Shown piece after piece: positions 18,289 through 26,545 of a DNA stretch of 64,000 bases; positions within the stretch are counted from its first letter, which is position 1; every line of letters begins with the position of its first letter. Position numbers and translations under genes: made by a program. The stretch comes from Bacillota bacterium. GTDB taxonomy: Bacteria > Bacillota > Clostridia > Lachnospirales > Lachnospiraceae. Below the pieces are notes generated by a model. It saw only the letters and a list, made by a program, of their open reading frames with translations. It had not been told where the DNA came from and ran no database searches. Where the stretch lies: positions 1 through 64,000 of the forward strand of contig JAEZKA010000105.1 in NCBI GenBank assembly GCA_023436225.1. Reading direction: 5' to 3'.

Positions 18289-19118
18289 TTTTTTTTCTCC
18301 TTCATCGCACATACAACTTTATTTACACATTCAGCTACTTCTGATTTATTTGCAAGATAAACACTTTGTCCAGCATTGGCCGCATACTCTTCAAACTCAC
18401 GAAGAACTCTCATATTAACGTCAAACACTCTGTCGATTTCATCAATACTGTCGATTTTTGCATTATCACAGAACATTCTTGACAGAATTGCTCTGGTAGA
18501 CCCAAGCCGGTAGTGTTCCAATATGATTTTCTCAGCCGGAAGCATTCCCTCCCCAATCTTGGCAATTCCTCCAAAACCATACGGAATACCAGCACCTTTA
18601 AACCTGTCACACAACATCTCAACTGTTCCATTAGATAGCAATTCAAACATAAATGTCATTCCATAACTGAGATGTAGATCATTCAGTCCTACATGAATCT
18701 CGTCAATTCCGGGTAATTGCAATACAGTACTGATGCACTCTACTGCTTCTTTGGTTTCAAGAAGAAGCATAGTCTTAGTGCGTCCACCTACTGCACAGAG
18801 AAAGTTCCGCACTTCTTCAGCGCATGTCCACATTGGTAGCATAATTATATCTGCTCCTGCATTTACAACTCTATCAATTTCCTTCCATGAATTTTCATTC
18901 CACGGATTAACTCGTACCATAATTTCAGATTTTGTAAGCTTCTGCTTAATAATTTCAATGTCCTCAATCTTATGTTTGGACTTAACTGTATTCATATTCT
19001 TTTGACGCTCTTCTTTTCCAATTGTCTCCAAGTCAATCCAGATACGGTTTACACCATGCTTTTCAGCGACTAAAGCAAATTCAGGATTATTTGTTATATA
19101 CATTAATAATAAAGCCAT
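18285..19118 (-). CDS. HpcH/HpaI-family aldolase/lyase
   Basis: A 277-residue TIM-barrel protein of the HpcH/HpaI aldolase and citrate-lyase beta family. Supporting motifs are NRIWIDLETIGKE, IMVRVNPWNE (metal/substrate arginine region), AGADIIMLPMWT, TMLLLETKEAVE (metal-binding glutamate) and GIDEIHVGLNDLHLSYG. These enzymes split or form C-C bonds using pyruvate, acetyl-CoA or oxaloacetate. One member, SbnG, makes citrate for a siderophore and sits beside a decarboxylase related to the next gene here. No siderophore synthetase is present, so product and role remain open. The start at 19118 has AAAGGGTGG upstream. Confidence 0.82.
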   Translation of the reverse strand: MALLLMYITNNPEFALVAEKHGVNRIWIDLETIGKEERQKNMNTVKSKHKIEDIEIIKQKLTKSEIMVRVNPWNENSWKEIDRVVNAGADIIMLPMWTCAEEVRNFLCAVGGRTKTMLLLETKEAVECISTVLQLPGIDEIHVGLNDLHLSYGMTFMFELLSNGTVEMLCDRFKGAGIPYGFGGIAKIGEGMLPAEKIILEHYRLGSTRAILSRMFCDNAKIDSIDEIDRVFDVNMRVLREFEEYAANAGQSVYLANKSEVAECVNKVVCAMKEKKK

Positions 19119-19436
19119 TTATTCCACCCTTTGTAATTAATCATCAAGTACTCCATAAATCCCTTTCGGCATGTATAATTGCTAATACCCAAGTAGTGAA
19201 TATCAGTTTACAAAATTCAGTTATAACTTAATATACTACCCTATAAGCATTTCAATGATACCACTGTAGAATTTATATTACAAGCAAATTTTCACATCAT
19301 ACATTGCTGCGCCCACGCTTTAAAGCTCCAACTTTATGACAAAATGCAGTGCTAAACATAAAGCCTATTTATCATTTCAAGTTTTCTTCAAGAGCACTTT
19401 TTTACCTTCGTTTTCTGTCGAAATAGTTTATTATTA
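19119..19436. other. Non-coding gap between the dehydratase and aldolase genes
   Basis: 318 bp without a supported gene. I see only weak inverted repeats (AGTGCT/AGCACT at long distance) and no clear promoter or terminator. The orientation of the flanking genes suggests read-through or an unrecognised promoter for the downstream glycan genes. Confidence 0.45.
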
Positions 19437-21302
19437 TCATCTATGATTTTTATAAGTATAAGTTGGAACAATTTCTCTTATCATCCTTCTTATCTCTTGT
19501 GGTTCCTGGGGACATACATCCTTCAACTCTTCCAATTGCTCCAGAAATCTATCCTCGTCAAATTTAATTGGTTTACCGATATGTATTAATTTATTTTCGG
19601 TATTCTCCAGACCTTCCTCATCCATCAGTAGCTCTTCGTAAAGCTTTTCACCAGGTCTAAGGCCTGTGAATTCGATCATAATATCTTCATTGGGCTTATA
19701 GCCTGATAATCGGATCAGGTTCTCAGCCAGATCTAGAATCTTTACCGGTTCACCCATATCCAGGACGAATATCTCACCACCCTTAGCATAAGCCCCTGCC
19801 TGAAGTACCAAAGATACTGCCTCAGGTATCGTCATGAAGTAGCGAATAATATCTGGATGAGTTACCGTAATAGGGCCTCCTGCTGCAAGTTGCTTCTTGA
19901 ATAACGGAATAACACTACCATTGGAACCAAGTACATTACCGAAGCGAACAGCTACAAATTCTGTATTGGATCGATTGTTATAGGTCTGAATAATCATCTC
20001 GCAGATACGTTTGGAAGCACCCATAATATTCGTTGGATTAACTGCCTTATCTGTTGATATCATAACAAATCGTTCAACACCATACAAGTCAGCAGCCTGA
20101 ACAGTCTTCCAGGTTCCTAGAACATTGTTTTTAATCGCTTCATTGGGGCTATCTTCCATCAGAGGGACATGCTTATGTGCCGCTGCATGGTATACGATTT
20201 GAGGACGATAGAGCTTAAAGATATTATTCATCCTCGTAGAATTTCGAACGGATGCAATTAATACCACCAGATCTAAATCAGGATACTTTTTCTTTAGTTC
20301 TTGTTGAATATCATATGCATTGTTTTCATAAATGTCAACGATGATCAATCGCTTAAGATTTTTGGATGCCAGCTGTCGACACAGCTCACTACCGATCGAC
20401 CCTCCACCACCGGTTACCAGAATTACTTTTCCTTCTACGTAATCCATGATAGAGTCAAGATCAACCTTAACAGAATCTCTTCCTAACAAGTCCTCTACTT
20501 CAACATTACGAAGATTACTAATTGAAACTTCATTGTTCATAAATTGATATATTCCGGGTAGGATCTTCAGCTCACAGCTAGTCTGATTACAGATCTCCAC
20601 AATTTCTTTGATGGTCTTTTTTGAGACCGAAGGCATCGCAATGATAATTTCTTTAATATTGTAGATATTGACACAATCAAGAATGTTGTCTCTGGTACCG
20701 GTAACTTTAATACCATGTATATAGCTTCCCTGCTTCTCCTGAGCGTCATCAATAATGCACTTTACAACCGTATTGTTGATATGCTCACTGGTATTAATCT
20801 CCTTGATGATGGCATTAGCTGCGTTGCCTCCGCCGATAATCATCACATTTTTTGTATCATTATTTGCTCGAACGGTCTGTAATATTGAGCGAAGAAAGCG
20901 ATAAGAGAAACGAACTCCCAAGGTGAACATAAGCAATACACCAAAATAAAGAAAGTAATAGCTTCTAGGAATCGGATAGTTCAATATACGCATTCCAAAA
21001 AACTGAAGGATGGCAGAGATTGTACAAGCAGAAAACACATTCTGCATCTCTATCACGCCAGCATATCTCCAAAGACTATGATATAACCTTAACAGATAGA
21101 AAATAATAAGTGTAGCAATAACATTAATTGGTATATACTTCCATACACTTTCTATATATATAGGAGGATCTATTTTACTTGGATCAAGATCATAGCGCAA
21201 TAACAACCCCATTCCGTTTGATACTACTATTACTACAATGTCGCACAAGAATAAAAACAATCTTCTGACTGCTAATTTTTTATCTATTATTTTTTGAAAC
21301 AT
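19437..21302 (-). CDS. Membrane nucleotide-sugar 4,6-dehydratase (CapD/WbpM/PglF type)
   Basis: A 621-residue protein with about four N-terminal membrane helices (to roughly residue 135), a first Rossmann-like domain (NVMIIGGGNAANAIIKEI), and a C-terminal SDR catalytic domain with VTGGGGSIGSELCRQ, HAAAHKHVPLMEDSPNEA, STDKAVNPTNIMGASKR and FGNVLGSNGSVIPLF. The MxxxK in place of YxxxK is typical of large WbpM/CapD enzymes. It dehydrates UDP-GlcNAc or a similar sugar at C4/C6 as the first step to deoxy-amino sugars. No matching sugar aminotransferase is in this locus. The ATG at 21302 has GGGAGG 4 nt upstream. Confidence 0.92.
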   Translation of the reverse strand: MFQKIIDKKLAVRRLFLFLCDIVVIVVSNGMGLLLRYDLDPSKIDPPIYIESVWKYIPINVIATLIIFYLLRLYHSLWRYAGVIEMQNVFSACTISAILQFFGMRILNYPIPRSYYFLYFGVLLMFTLGVRFSYRFLRSILQTVRANNDTKNVMIIGGGNAANAIIKEINTSEHINNTVVKCIIDDAQEKQGSYIHGIKVTGTRDNILDCVNIYNIKEIIIAMPSVSKKTIKEIVEICNQTSCELKILPGIYQFMNNEVSISNLRNVEVEDLLGRDSVKVDLDSIMDYVEGKVILVTGGGGSIGSELCRQLASKNLKRLIIVDIYENNAYDIQQELKKKYPDLDLVVLIASVRNSTRMNNIFKLYRPQIVYHAAAHKHVPLMEDSPNEAIKNNVLGTWKTVQAADLYGVERFVMISTDKAVNPTNIMGASKRICEMIIQTYNNRSNTEFVAVRFGNVLGSNGSVIPLFKKQLAAGGPITVTHPDIIRYFMTIPEAVSLVLQAGAYAKGGEIFVLDMGEPVKILDLAENLIRLSGYKPNEDIMIEFTGLRPGEKLYEELLMDEEGLENTENKLIHIGKPIKFDEDRFLEQLEELKDVCPQEPQEIRRMIREIVPTYTYKNHR

Positions 21303-21384
21303 ATTTCCTCCCATGTATAACATATTTATACGTACAAAAAGAACCAGAATCAAAAGCTTTCGCTTATGAATGAGGCTCCTTTTT

Positions 21385-21615
21385 CTATAACTGTTGATTC
21401 TGATAGTTCTTATTCATTTGATTATTATAAGCTGTCATCCTGGCTTTATAACTATTTTTCATATTCTGTCGCTCCTCTTCCGTCATGTTCATGTAGGTTT
21501 CATAATTCACGTCGCAACGCTCTAGGATGGATCCACAATGGAAGCAGATAGCGTCAGGTTTTCTCGACACCATTCTAAAGTTATAACAGTTCGGACATAT
21601 GTAAATGCGTAGCAT
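21385..21615 (-). CDS. Small zinc-ribbon protein of unknown function
   Basis: A 76-residue protein with two CxxC knuckles (CPNC at residues 7-10 and CFHC at 24-27) that likely bind one zinc ion. An acidic then polar tail (MTEEERQNMKNSYKARMTAY, followed by a run rich in Asn and Gln) has helical character. GGAGGGGTGATAAC precedes the ATG, and a near-consensus promoter lies 33 bp farther upstream, so expression is credible. It is the first gene of the run that leads into the polysaccharide locus, about 80 bp ahead of the dehydratase. A regulatory or RNA-binding role is possible but nothing here proves it. Confidence 0.78.
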   Translation of the reverse strand: MLRIYICPNCYNFRMVSRKPDAICFHCGSILERCDVNYETYMNMTEEERQNMKNSYKARMTAYNNQMNKNYQNQQL

Positions 21616-21647
21616 GTTATCACCCCTCCTAACAATTGCTAGACATC

Positions 21648-21676
21648 ATTATACTATGTTTGGTATTGAATGTAAA
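21648..21676 (-). promoter_or_regulatory. SigmaA-type promoter for the zinc-ribbon/EPS genes
   Basis: On the minus strand TTTACA and TATAAT are separated by exactly 17 bp, about 35 bp upstream of the zinc-ribbon start codon. It is the best promoter seen ahead of the polysaccharide genes. Confidence 0.75.
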
Positions 21677-21840
21677 CCTTTTAAGAGGAATTTGTATTTT
21701 TTTGTATAATAATAAACTTCAACTAAAAGCTGTAGATATGTACAATTATCTATGAACATAGTCTACAGCACGTTCCTTTTAATGCATAAAATTTAAAGTT
21801 CATGAAGTATGCTTTCGCACATTTTCTATCGATTATACTT

Positions 21841-21988
21841 GATTAGAGTATCAATAGCCTTACAAGTCATTCGTCAATTTGTATATCTCTATCTAGAATA
21901 TTAGCGTGCTACAGAATATAGTTCAATGAGCAGCTGTATGATGTCCATACTACGTGACTAATTTGGGTGATAGCTGTGTTGTGAATGA
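21841..21988 (-). repeat. lar/nik intergenic repeat, copy 1 (short)
   Basis: Directly after the larE stop. It shares with copies 2 and 3 the blocks GATTAGAGTRTCAA, AGCCTTNCAAGT, ATCTCTATCYAGA, CAATGAGCARCTGTATG and CTACGTGACTAAT (plus-strand reading). It lacks about 45 bp of the middle hairpin region found in the other copies. No other gene lies in 21677-21988. Confidence 0.65.
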
Positions 21989-22969
21989 TTATGTTCGTAT
22001 CTTAATATCCATACTTCCTGATCGGAAGCCTTCCAGATCTAAGGTGATGTAGAGAAAACCCAATTCTTTCATTTTCGAAAGTACGGCCACCTGATGCTTA
22101 ATAAGCTTATCGAAATCTCTCTTATCAATCTCAATTCTCAGAATATCCTGATGCAAGCGAAGACGAACATTATAGAAGCCGAAGGTCTTAATGTACTGTT
22201 CTCCCAGATCGATTTTTTTAAGAATATCAAAATCTAATTTGTCCCCATAAGGTAAACGAGTTGCAAGACAAGGTGCTGATGGTTTATCGGAAGAAGGGAT
22301 ACCAAGCTCGGCAGCGAGGGAACGTATCTGAGCCTTCGTTATCTCCAGCTCCAGCAGCGGGCTATGGATGTTAAGCTCCTTTAATGCCCTCATACCGGGA
22401 CGATAGGCATTCCGGTCATCATAATTGGTGCCGTCTATCAGAAACTGATAGTCGGCCTGCTTCGCTTCACTAATTAAGGTACGAAACAGGAGATTCTTAC
22501 ATCGATAACAACGATCCTCCGGATTATACATGATCTGAGGATCGGTGAATTCATCTACTTCAATTGTCTTATGTATGGCTCCAAAGCCTAAAGCAATAGA
22601 CCTTGCTTCCTCAAGATCTCCGTGGGGATGAAGTTTTGTCTCAAAAGTAATAGCCAGTACCGAAAGACGATTCTTCCTACCGATATCACATGCAATTTTT
22701 AGCAAAAGACTGCTGTCCACACCGCCGGAGAAGGCGATGCCAATTCCCTCCCGGATGTGTTGCTCCAGATAGACATATAACTTATTAAGAACAGGAAGGT
22801 TGCTCACAGAGATTTTATCCATGTCATAGATAGAAGCCATTTGTTCATTGCCGATTGTATCACCGTTAATTTCACCATCATTGATTTGATTATTGCCGTT
22901 TGGATCACCGTTTATTTGATATTTATCGCTTTGTTTGTCGTTAATTTGCTCATTGCTAATATGATTCAT
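21989..22969 (-). CDS. larE: Pyridinium-3,5-biscarboxylic acid mononucleotide sulfurtransferase LarE
   Basis: A 326-residue PP-loop ATP-dependent enzyme. The SGGVDSS loop is at residues 81-87. GTNYDDRNAYRPGMRAL and PSSDKPSAPCLATRLPYG follow; Cys233 in PCLATR is the position of the sacrificial cysteine of LarE. A CYRCK motif is at 154-158. The enzyme adds sulfur to the two carboxylates of the nickel-pincer nucleotide precursor. Unusually, about 43 N-terminal residues form a low-complexity Asn/Asp/Gly/Gln segment with repeated QINGD/EINGD units. AAAGGAGC just ahead of the first ATG supports this long form, though ATG at residue 44 would give a normal LarE. It lies 49 bp after larC. Confidence 0.92.
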   Translation of the reverse strand: MNHISNEQINDKQSDKYQINGDPNGNNQINDGEINGDTIGNEQMASIYDMDKISVSNLPVLNKLYVYLEQHIREGIGIAFSGGVDSSLLLKIACDIGRKNRLSVLAITFETKLHPHGDLEEARSIALGFGAIHKTIEVDEFTDPQIMYNPEDRCYRCKNLLFRTLISEAKQADYQFLIDGTNYDDRNAYRPGMRALKELNIHSPLLELEITKAQIRSLAAELGIPSSDKPSAPCLATRLPYGDKLDFDILKKIDLGEQYIKTFGFYNVRLRLHQDILRIEIDKRDFDKLIKHQVAVLSKMKELGFLYITLDLEGFRSGSMDIKIRT

Positions 22970-23018
22970 TATTGTGCTCCTTTGATTATGGCTTTTGGGA
23001 ACGTAATATACCGTAAAA

Positions 23019-24374
23019 TCACTCGCTGATTTGGGAAGCGAGCGTCTGAACCTTGTGATACATAGTCAAATAATCAATTCCGGAAGCCTCACAGAGCTTC
23101 TTAATACTTTCATACTCAGGGTAATAGAAGCATTGATTTCTGAAGTTACACACTTTAACGATCGCCTCGCCGTAAGGGGTAGTAACCGATTTCTGCTCCC
23201 TACTGAGCATGGAGCGCTGCGCCTCGGTACGTCGAATTCCGATGGTGGTCGTATTAAGGAAAATGATTTCTTCCAACTGCTCAAGCTTATCCTCATCACA
23301 AATAACTCCAAGCATATAAGCCGGACGCCCCTTCTTCATATAGATCGGTGTATAATAGGCATCCTTGGCACCCTGCTTCAACAGAAGCTCCAGAGTATAG
23401 GCAAGTGCCTCGCCGGTACAATCATCAATATTCGCTTCGAGCACCCAGACTCTGTCAGAAAGCAGGCCTGCCTTGCGAGAGGAGGTATCGTCAATGAGCA
23501 TGGCACGAAGTAACCCGCTGGCCCCCGAATAGCTTCTCTTTCCAGCTCCAAGACCTATTCTTAAGACCTTCATTTCCTTAGGAAGAGTGGCTTTCGTCCG
23601 AATAGCAGCTACGATGGCAGCACCTGTTGGCGTGATCAGTTCACCCTTTACCTCCGTAATATGAAGTGGTAGCTGATGCTCCGTGGCAATATTGATCACT
23701 GCAGGAACCGGAACAGGAAGCAGGCCATGCTGGCAGGTGATGAAGCCGGTTCCTTCATACAATTCTGACACTACAACCTCTTTGATATTTAGATTATCAA
23801 GGCAGATTGCAGCAGCTACAATATCCACAATGGAATCGATGGCTCCGACCTCATGAAAATGTACCTCTTCGATGCTCTTTCCATGAGCCTTTGCTTCTGC
23901 TGTTGCGACGATATAGAAAATTCTCTTAGCAATCGTCTTTGCATTATCGGTTATCGATGAACCATCAATTATCTCATTTATTATGCTCAGATTGCGATGG
24001 TCATGATGACCATAACGGATCGGAGCTTGGGTGTGACTATGATCATGTCCATGGCTATGATCATGGTCATGGCTGTGATCATGTGTATTATTATGATTCT
24101 GTTCATGCCCTTGATTATGCTCATGATTATGCTCATGATTATGCGAGTGATCATGACTTTCCTGCTTCGTTTCATCCAGAATTACATCAAAATCACAGGC
24201 AACAATGCTATTCTTTTCTTTACGACTGATTACAATCTGATACCCATCTACTTTAAGGCTCTTTAGCCCTTCGAGCAAAACCTGTTGGTCAGCGCCAAGG
24301 TCAAGCAGAGCAGCTACCGTCATATCACCACTGATACCGGAATAGCACTCTAGATATAATGTCTTTTCATTCAT
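23019..24374 (-). CDS. larC: Nickel-pincer cofactor nickel insertion protein LarC
   Basis: A 451-residue LarC, the CTP-dependent nickel chelatase that completes the nickel-pincer nucleotide. It starts with LYLECYSGISGDMTVAALLD. VHFHEVGAIDSIVDIVAAA follows, then GLLPVPVPAVINI and TPTGAAIVAAI, and in the C-terminal half VLEANIDDCTGEAL. Residues about 74-125 are a very histidine-rich stretch (alternating HDHSH, HNHEH) suited to nickel binding or storage. In some lactobacilli larC is split by a frameshift; here it is one uninterrupted frame. The gene follows nikO after an intergenic repeat and precedes larE, and a possible promoter TTGACA/TATATA lies in the repeat just upstream. Confidence 0.95.
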   Translation of the reverse strand: MNEKTLYLECYSGISGDMTVAALLDLGADQQVLLEGLKSLKVDGYQIVISRKEKNSIVACDFDVILDETKQESHDHSHNHEHNHEHNQGHEQNHNNTHDHSHDHDHSHGHDHSHTQAPIRYGHHDHRNLSIINEIIDGSSITDNAKTIAKRIFYIVATAEAKAHGKSIEEVHFHEVGAIDSIVDIVAAAICLDNLNIKEVVVSELYEGTGFITCQHGLLPVPVPAVINIATEHQLPLHITEVKGELITPTGAAIVAAIRTKATLPKEMKVLRIGLGAGKRSYSGASGLLRAMLIDDTSSRKAGLLSDRVWVLEANIDDCTGEALAYTLELLLKQGAKDAYYTPIYMKKGRPAYMLGVICDEDKLEQLEEIIFLNTTTIGIRRTEAQRSMLSREQKSVTTPYGEAIVKVCNFRNQCFYYPEYESIKKLCEASGIDYLTMYHKVQTLASQISE

Positions 24375-24407
24375 GACTAATTGTCTCTCTTTCTATATAT
24401 TTATCAG

Positions 24408-24625
24408 GATTAGAGTGTCAAAAGCCTTTCAAGTAACTTGCTCTCTTCAATTCCAAACAAGTGAAACCATTTACTTTTCATCATGTATGCACATCTCTAT
24501 CCAGACTTTAACAGGATGTAGAATATAATACGATGAGCAACTGTATGCGTCCGTTGTCCTGTATTTTAGGACCTTATGTATCACTACGTGACTCATTACA
24601 CGAGAGCGTGATGAATTATGTTCTG
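24408..24625 (-). repeat. lar/nik intergenic repeat, copy 2
   Basis: This 218-bp copy fills the gap between the nikO stop and the larC start. It contains all shared blocks and an internal insertion with an extra hairpin (GTCCTGTATTTTAGGAC). On the plus strand TCACTACGTGA forms a small hairpin, and TGAAA...TTTCA a second. Confidence 0.65.
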
Positions 24626-24666
24626 TTCATGTTATAAAACATTTAATTATGCACTCGAATTCTATA

Positions 24667-25398
24667 TTAATCCAACTCAATCTTCTGAAGACAAAATGGC
24701 AATTCCATTCCTGCCTCCTCAAGAAGCTTTTGATCCGTAAGGAGCTCCTTCGCCTTACCTTGGGCAAATACTTGGCCCTCCTTAAGCATAATAATTCGGT
24801 CACACAGCTCCAGCGCCATGTCAAGATCGTGGGTAGCGATCAGCTTCGTCATCTTTAAACTGCGAAGCAGTCCAATGAGTCTTCTTCTGGTCTTAGGGTC
24901 CAAAAAAGAGGAGGGCTCATCAAACAGCACGACCGAAGGCTCCATGATCAGAATGGTTGCAATCGCAATGATACGCTTCTCTCCTCCTGATAGCTTATGA
25001 GAGTTCATATGCTTCAGCTTTTCTATACCCAGCTCCTCCATAATCTCGGATATCTTTTGTTCGATAGTTTCCTCTTTCATACCATAATTTCTTAAGCCAA
25101 AGGCAATATCATCGTATACATTGGACATGAATAGCTGATCATCCGGATTCTGGAATACGACTCCGATCTTCTCTCTGATTTCTCGTAGATTCTTCTTATC
25201 CAATACGACTCCGTCAATCTCGATTGTTCCCTCACTGGGCAACAAAATACCTACCAATGTCATCAATAGAGTTGATTTCCCCGCTCCGTTGGTTCCAATT
25301 ACTCCGACGGTTTCTCCATCCGATATTTGCATGTCAAGTCGATTAATCACCTGATTCCCATCGTGATATCTCACACTAAGCTGATCTATCTTAATCAT
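24667..25398 (-). CDS. nikO: ECF nickel transporter ATPase
   Basis: A 243-residue ABC ATPase of the energy-coupling factor type (CbiO/NikO). It has Walker A GTNGAGKSTLL, the Q-loop VFQNPDDQLFMSNVYDDIAFG typical of ECF ATPases, signature LSGGEKRIIAIA, Walker B VVLFDEPSSFLDP and the H-loop ATHDLDMAL. It powers nickel or cobalt uptake together with nikQ and nikMN. Nickel is favoured because the lar genes surround it. The start at 25398 follows GGGAG by 7 nt; a much longer upstream reading (to 25500) overlaps the repeat and has no site. Confidence 0.92.
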   Translation of the reverse strand: MIKIDQLSVRYHDGNQVINRLDMQISDGETVGVIGTNGAGKSTLLMTLVGILLPSEGTIEIDGVVLDKKNLREIREKIGVVFQNPDDQLFMSNVYDDIAFGLRNYGMKEETIEQKISEIMEELGIEKLKHMNSHKLSGGEKRIIAIATILIMEPSVVLFDEPSSFLDPKTRRRLIGLLRSLKMTKLIATHDLDMALELCDRIIMLKEGQVFAQGKAKELLTDQKLLEEAGMELPFCLQKIELD

Positions 25399-25464
25399 TA
25401 CTAGTCTCCCGTTCCTTTCACATCCTGCCAGCGCTTTGCGACTGTTTGCGAATTTATTATACAA

Positions 25465-25662
25465 GATTTGAGTTTTAAAAGCCTTACCGGTAATCTGCAT
25501 TTAATAATTCCAATAAGTGAAATAGTCTTCCGTTTCATCTTGTAAGATTTCTCTACCCAGGCTTTCACATGATGCAGGATATCATTCGATGAGCAACTGT
25601 ATGTGCGCCATCACTACGTGACTAATTGAGGCGAGAGCGTGTGGCGAATGAATTATTTTCTG
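25465..25662 (-). repeat. lar/nik intergenic repeat, copy 3
   Basis: A 198-bp copy between nikQ and nikO. It shares CGATGAGCAACTGTATG exactly with copy 2, plus the CACTACGTGACT and GCGAGAGCGTG blocks. CGCCA/TGGCG can pair across its minus-strand 5' part. The remainder of 25663-25731 is AT-rich. Confidence 0.65.
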
Positions 25663-25731
25663 CATTATGCAATCAATATATAAATTGTTCGATTTAAGCT
25701 ATCTTTATTGGAACAGCTTTTGTCTCTAATC

Positions 25732-26532
25732 CTATACAAAGAGGCTGCCAATCCACTCACTGATATTTACCAGACGCATCATAACCAAGATAGAGCTTAC
25801 GACGATCAAATACATCCACTGCAGCATCGGGATTGTATGATAATTGGGTAAGGTTACCCCTCCTTCAAAGCCTCGGCACTTCATTGCATGATAAATACGA
25901 TCCGCACGGTCAAAGCTACGGATAATCAGCTGACCAAGAAATGGTCCCATATCCTGCAGCTTAATCCCACGTTCACGCGGGGCCCTGAGTATATAAGCAT
26001 GGTACATCACAGAAACCTCTCCCATCAATACACCCAGATATCGGAAGGTCATAGTGATCTGTAGTACAAAAATAGAAGGAATACGAAAATATAACATAGC
26101 ATATAGCAATTCATTCATTGTCGTGGTTGCAATCAATAGTAGTACTGCTGTAACAGTTAATACCGTTTTTATTAATATAGAAAGGAAGATAATCATTCCC
26201 TTCGTTATTGTCACTCCGCCGAGTAGCATAACCGCTTCTCGACTTACAAGCATATTCGAGAGTCCGGCAAAAAAAGGAAAGGGTAATGCGATTATAATTC
26301 GTCTCATTAGCGGTTTGAACGGAATCTCGCCCAACGTCATAAGCAGTATTGGATAGAATAAGAATATTATCAATCCACTGATCTGATCCGCTCCAAAGGA
26401 TATTACGATAACCAGATAAATCGCAGTAGCCAGTAATTTGATCGCCGGATGAATGCGATGAAGTGGCGTATCCCGAGTCGCAAGCTCTTCTAGAGATGTG
26501 ATTTGATTCATTGAGGTTCTAATTTCAGACAT
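25732..26532 (-). CDS. nikQ: ECF nickel transporter transmembrane T component
   Basis: A 266-residue membrane protein of the CbiQ/NikQ family, with about five to six membrane segments. The conserved coupling motif YILRAPRERGIKLQDMGP lies after residue 175, and RADRIYHAMKCRGFEGG contains the second A-R-G type coupling region that contacts the ATPases. It connects the substrate-binding subunit to NikO. The gene begins 13 bp after nikMN with AGGTGAAGG upstream, so both should be on one transcript. Confidence 0.9.
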   Translation of the reverse strand: MSEIRTSMNQITSLEELATRDTPLHRIHPAIKLLATAIYLVIVISFGADQISGLIIFLFYPILLMTLGEIPFKPLMRRIIIALPFPFFAGLSNMLVSREAVMLLGGVTITKGMIIFLSILIKTVLTVTAVLLLIATTTMNELLYAMLYFRIPSIFVLQITMTFRYLGVLMGEVSVMYHAYILRAPRERGIKLQDMGPFLGQLIIRSFDRADRIYHAMKCRGFEGGVTLPNYHTIPMLQWMYLIVVSSILVMMRLVNISEWIGSLFV

Positions 26533-26545
26533 AGGAAGCCTTCAC

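Noticed and set aside
17068..19118. A staphyloferrin-type siderophore locus
   Set aside because: Aldolase and decarboxylase families match SbnG/SbnH, but no siderophore synthetase, Dap-forming enzymes or siderophore transporter are present.
23939..24266. Histidine- or aspartate-rich plus-strand proteins opposite larC
   Set aside because: They are antisense reflections of the repetitive histidine codons in larC, without ribosome binding sites.
23019..24374. Programmed frameshift in larC as in lactobacilli
   Set aside because: The gene is one continuous frame from the N-terminal domain to the C-terminal domain, so no frameshift is needed.
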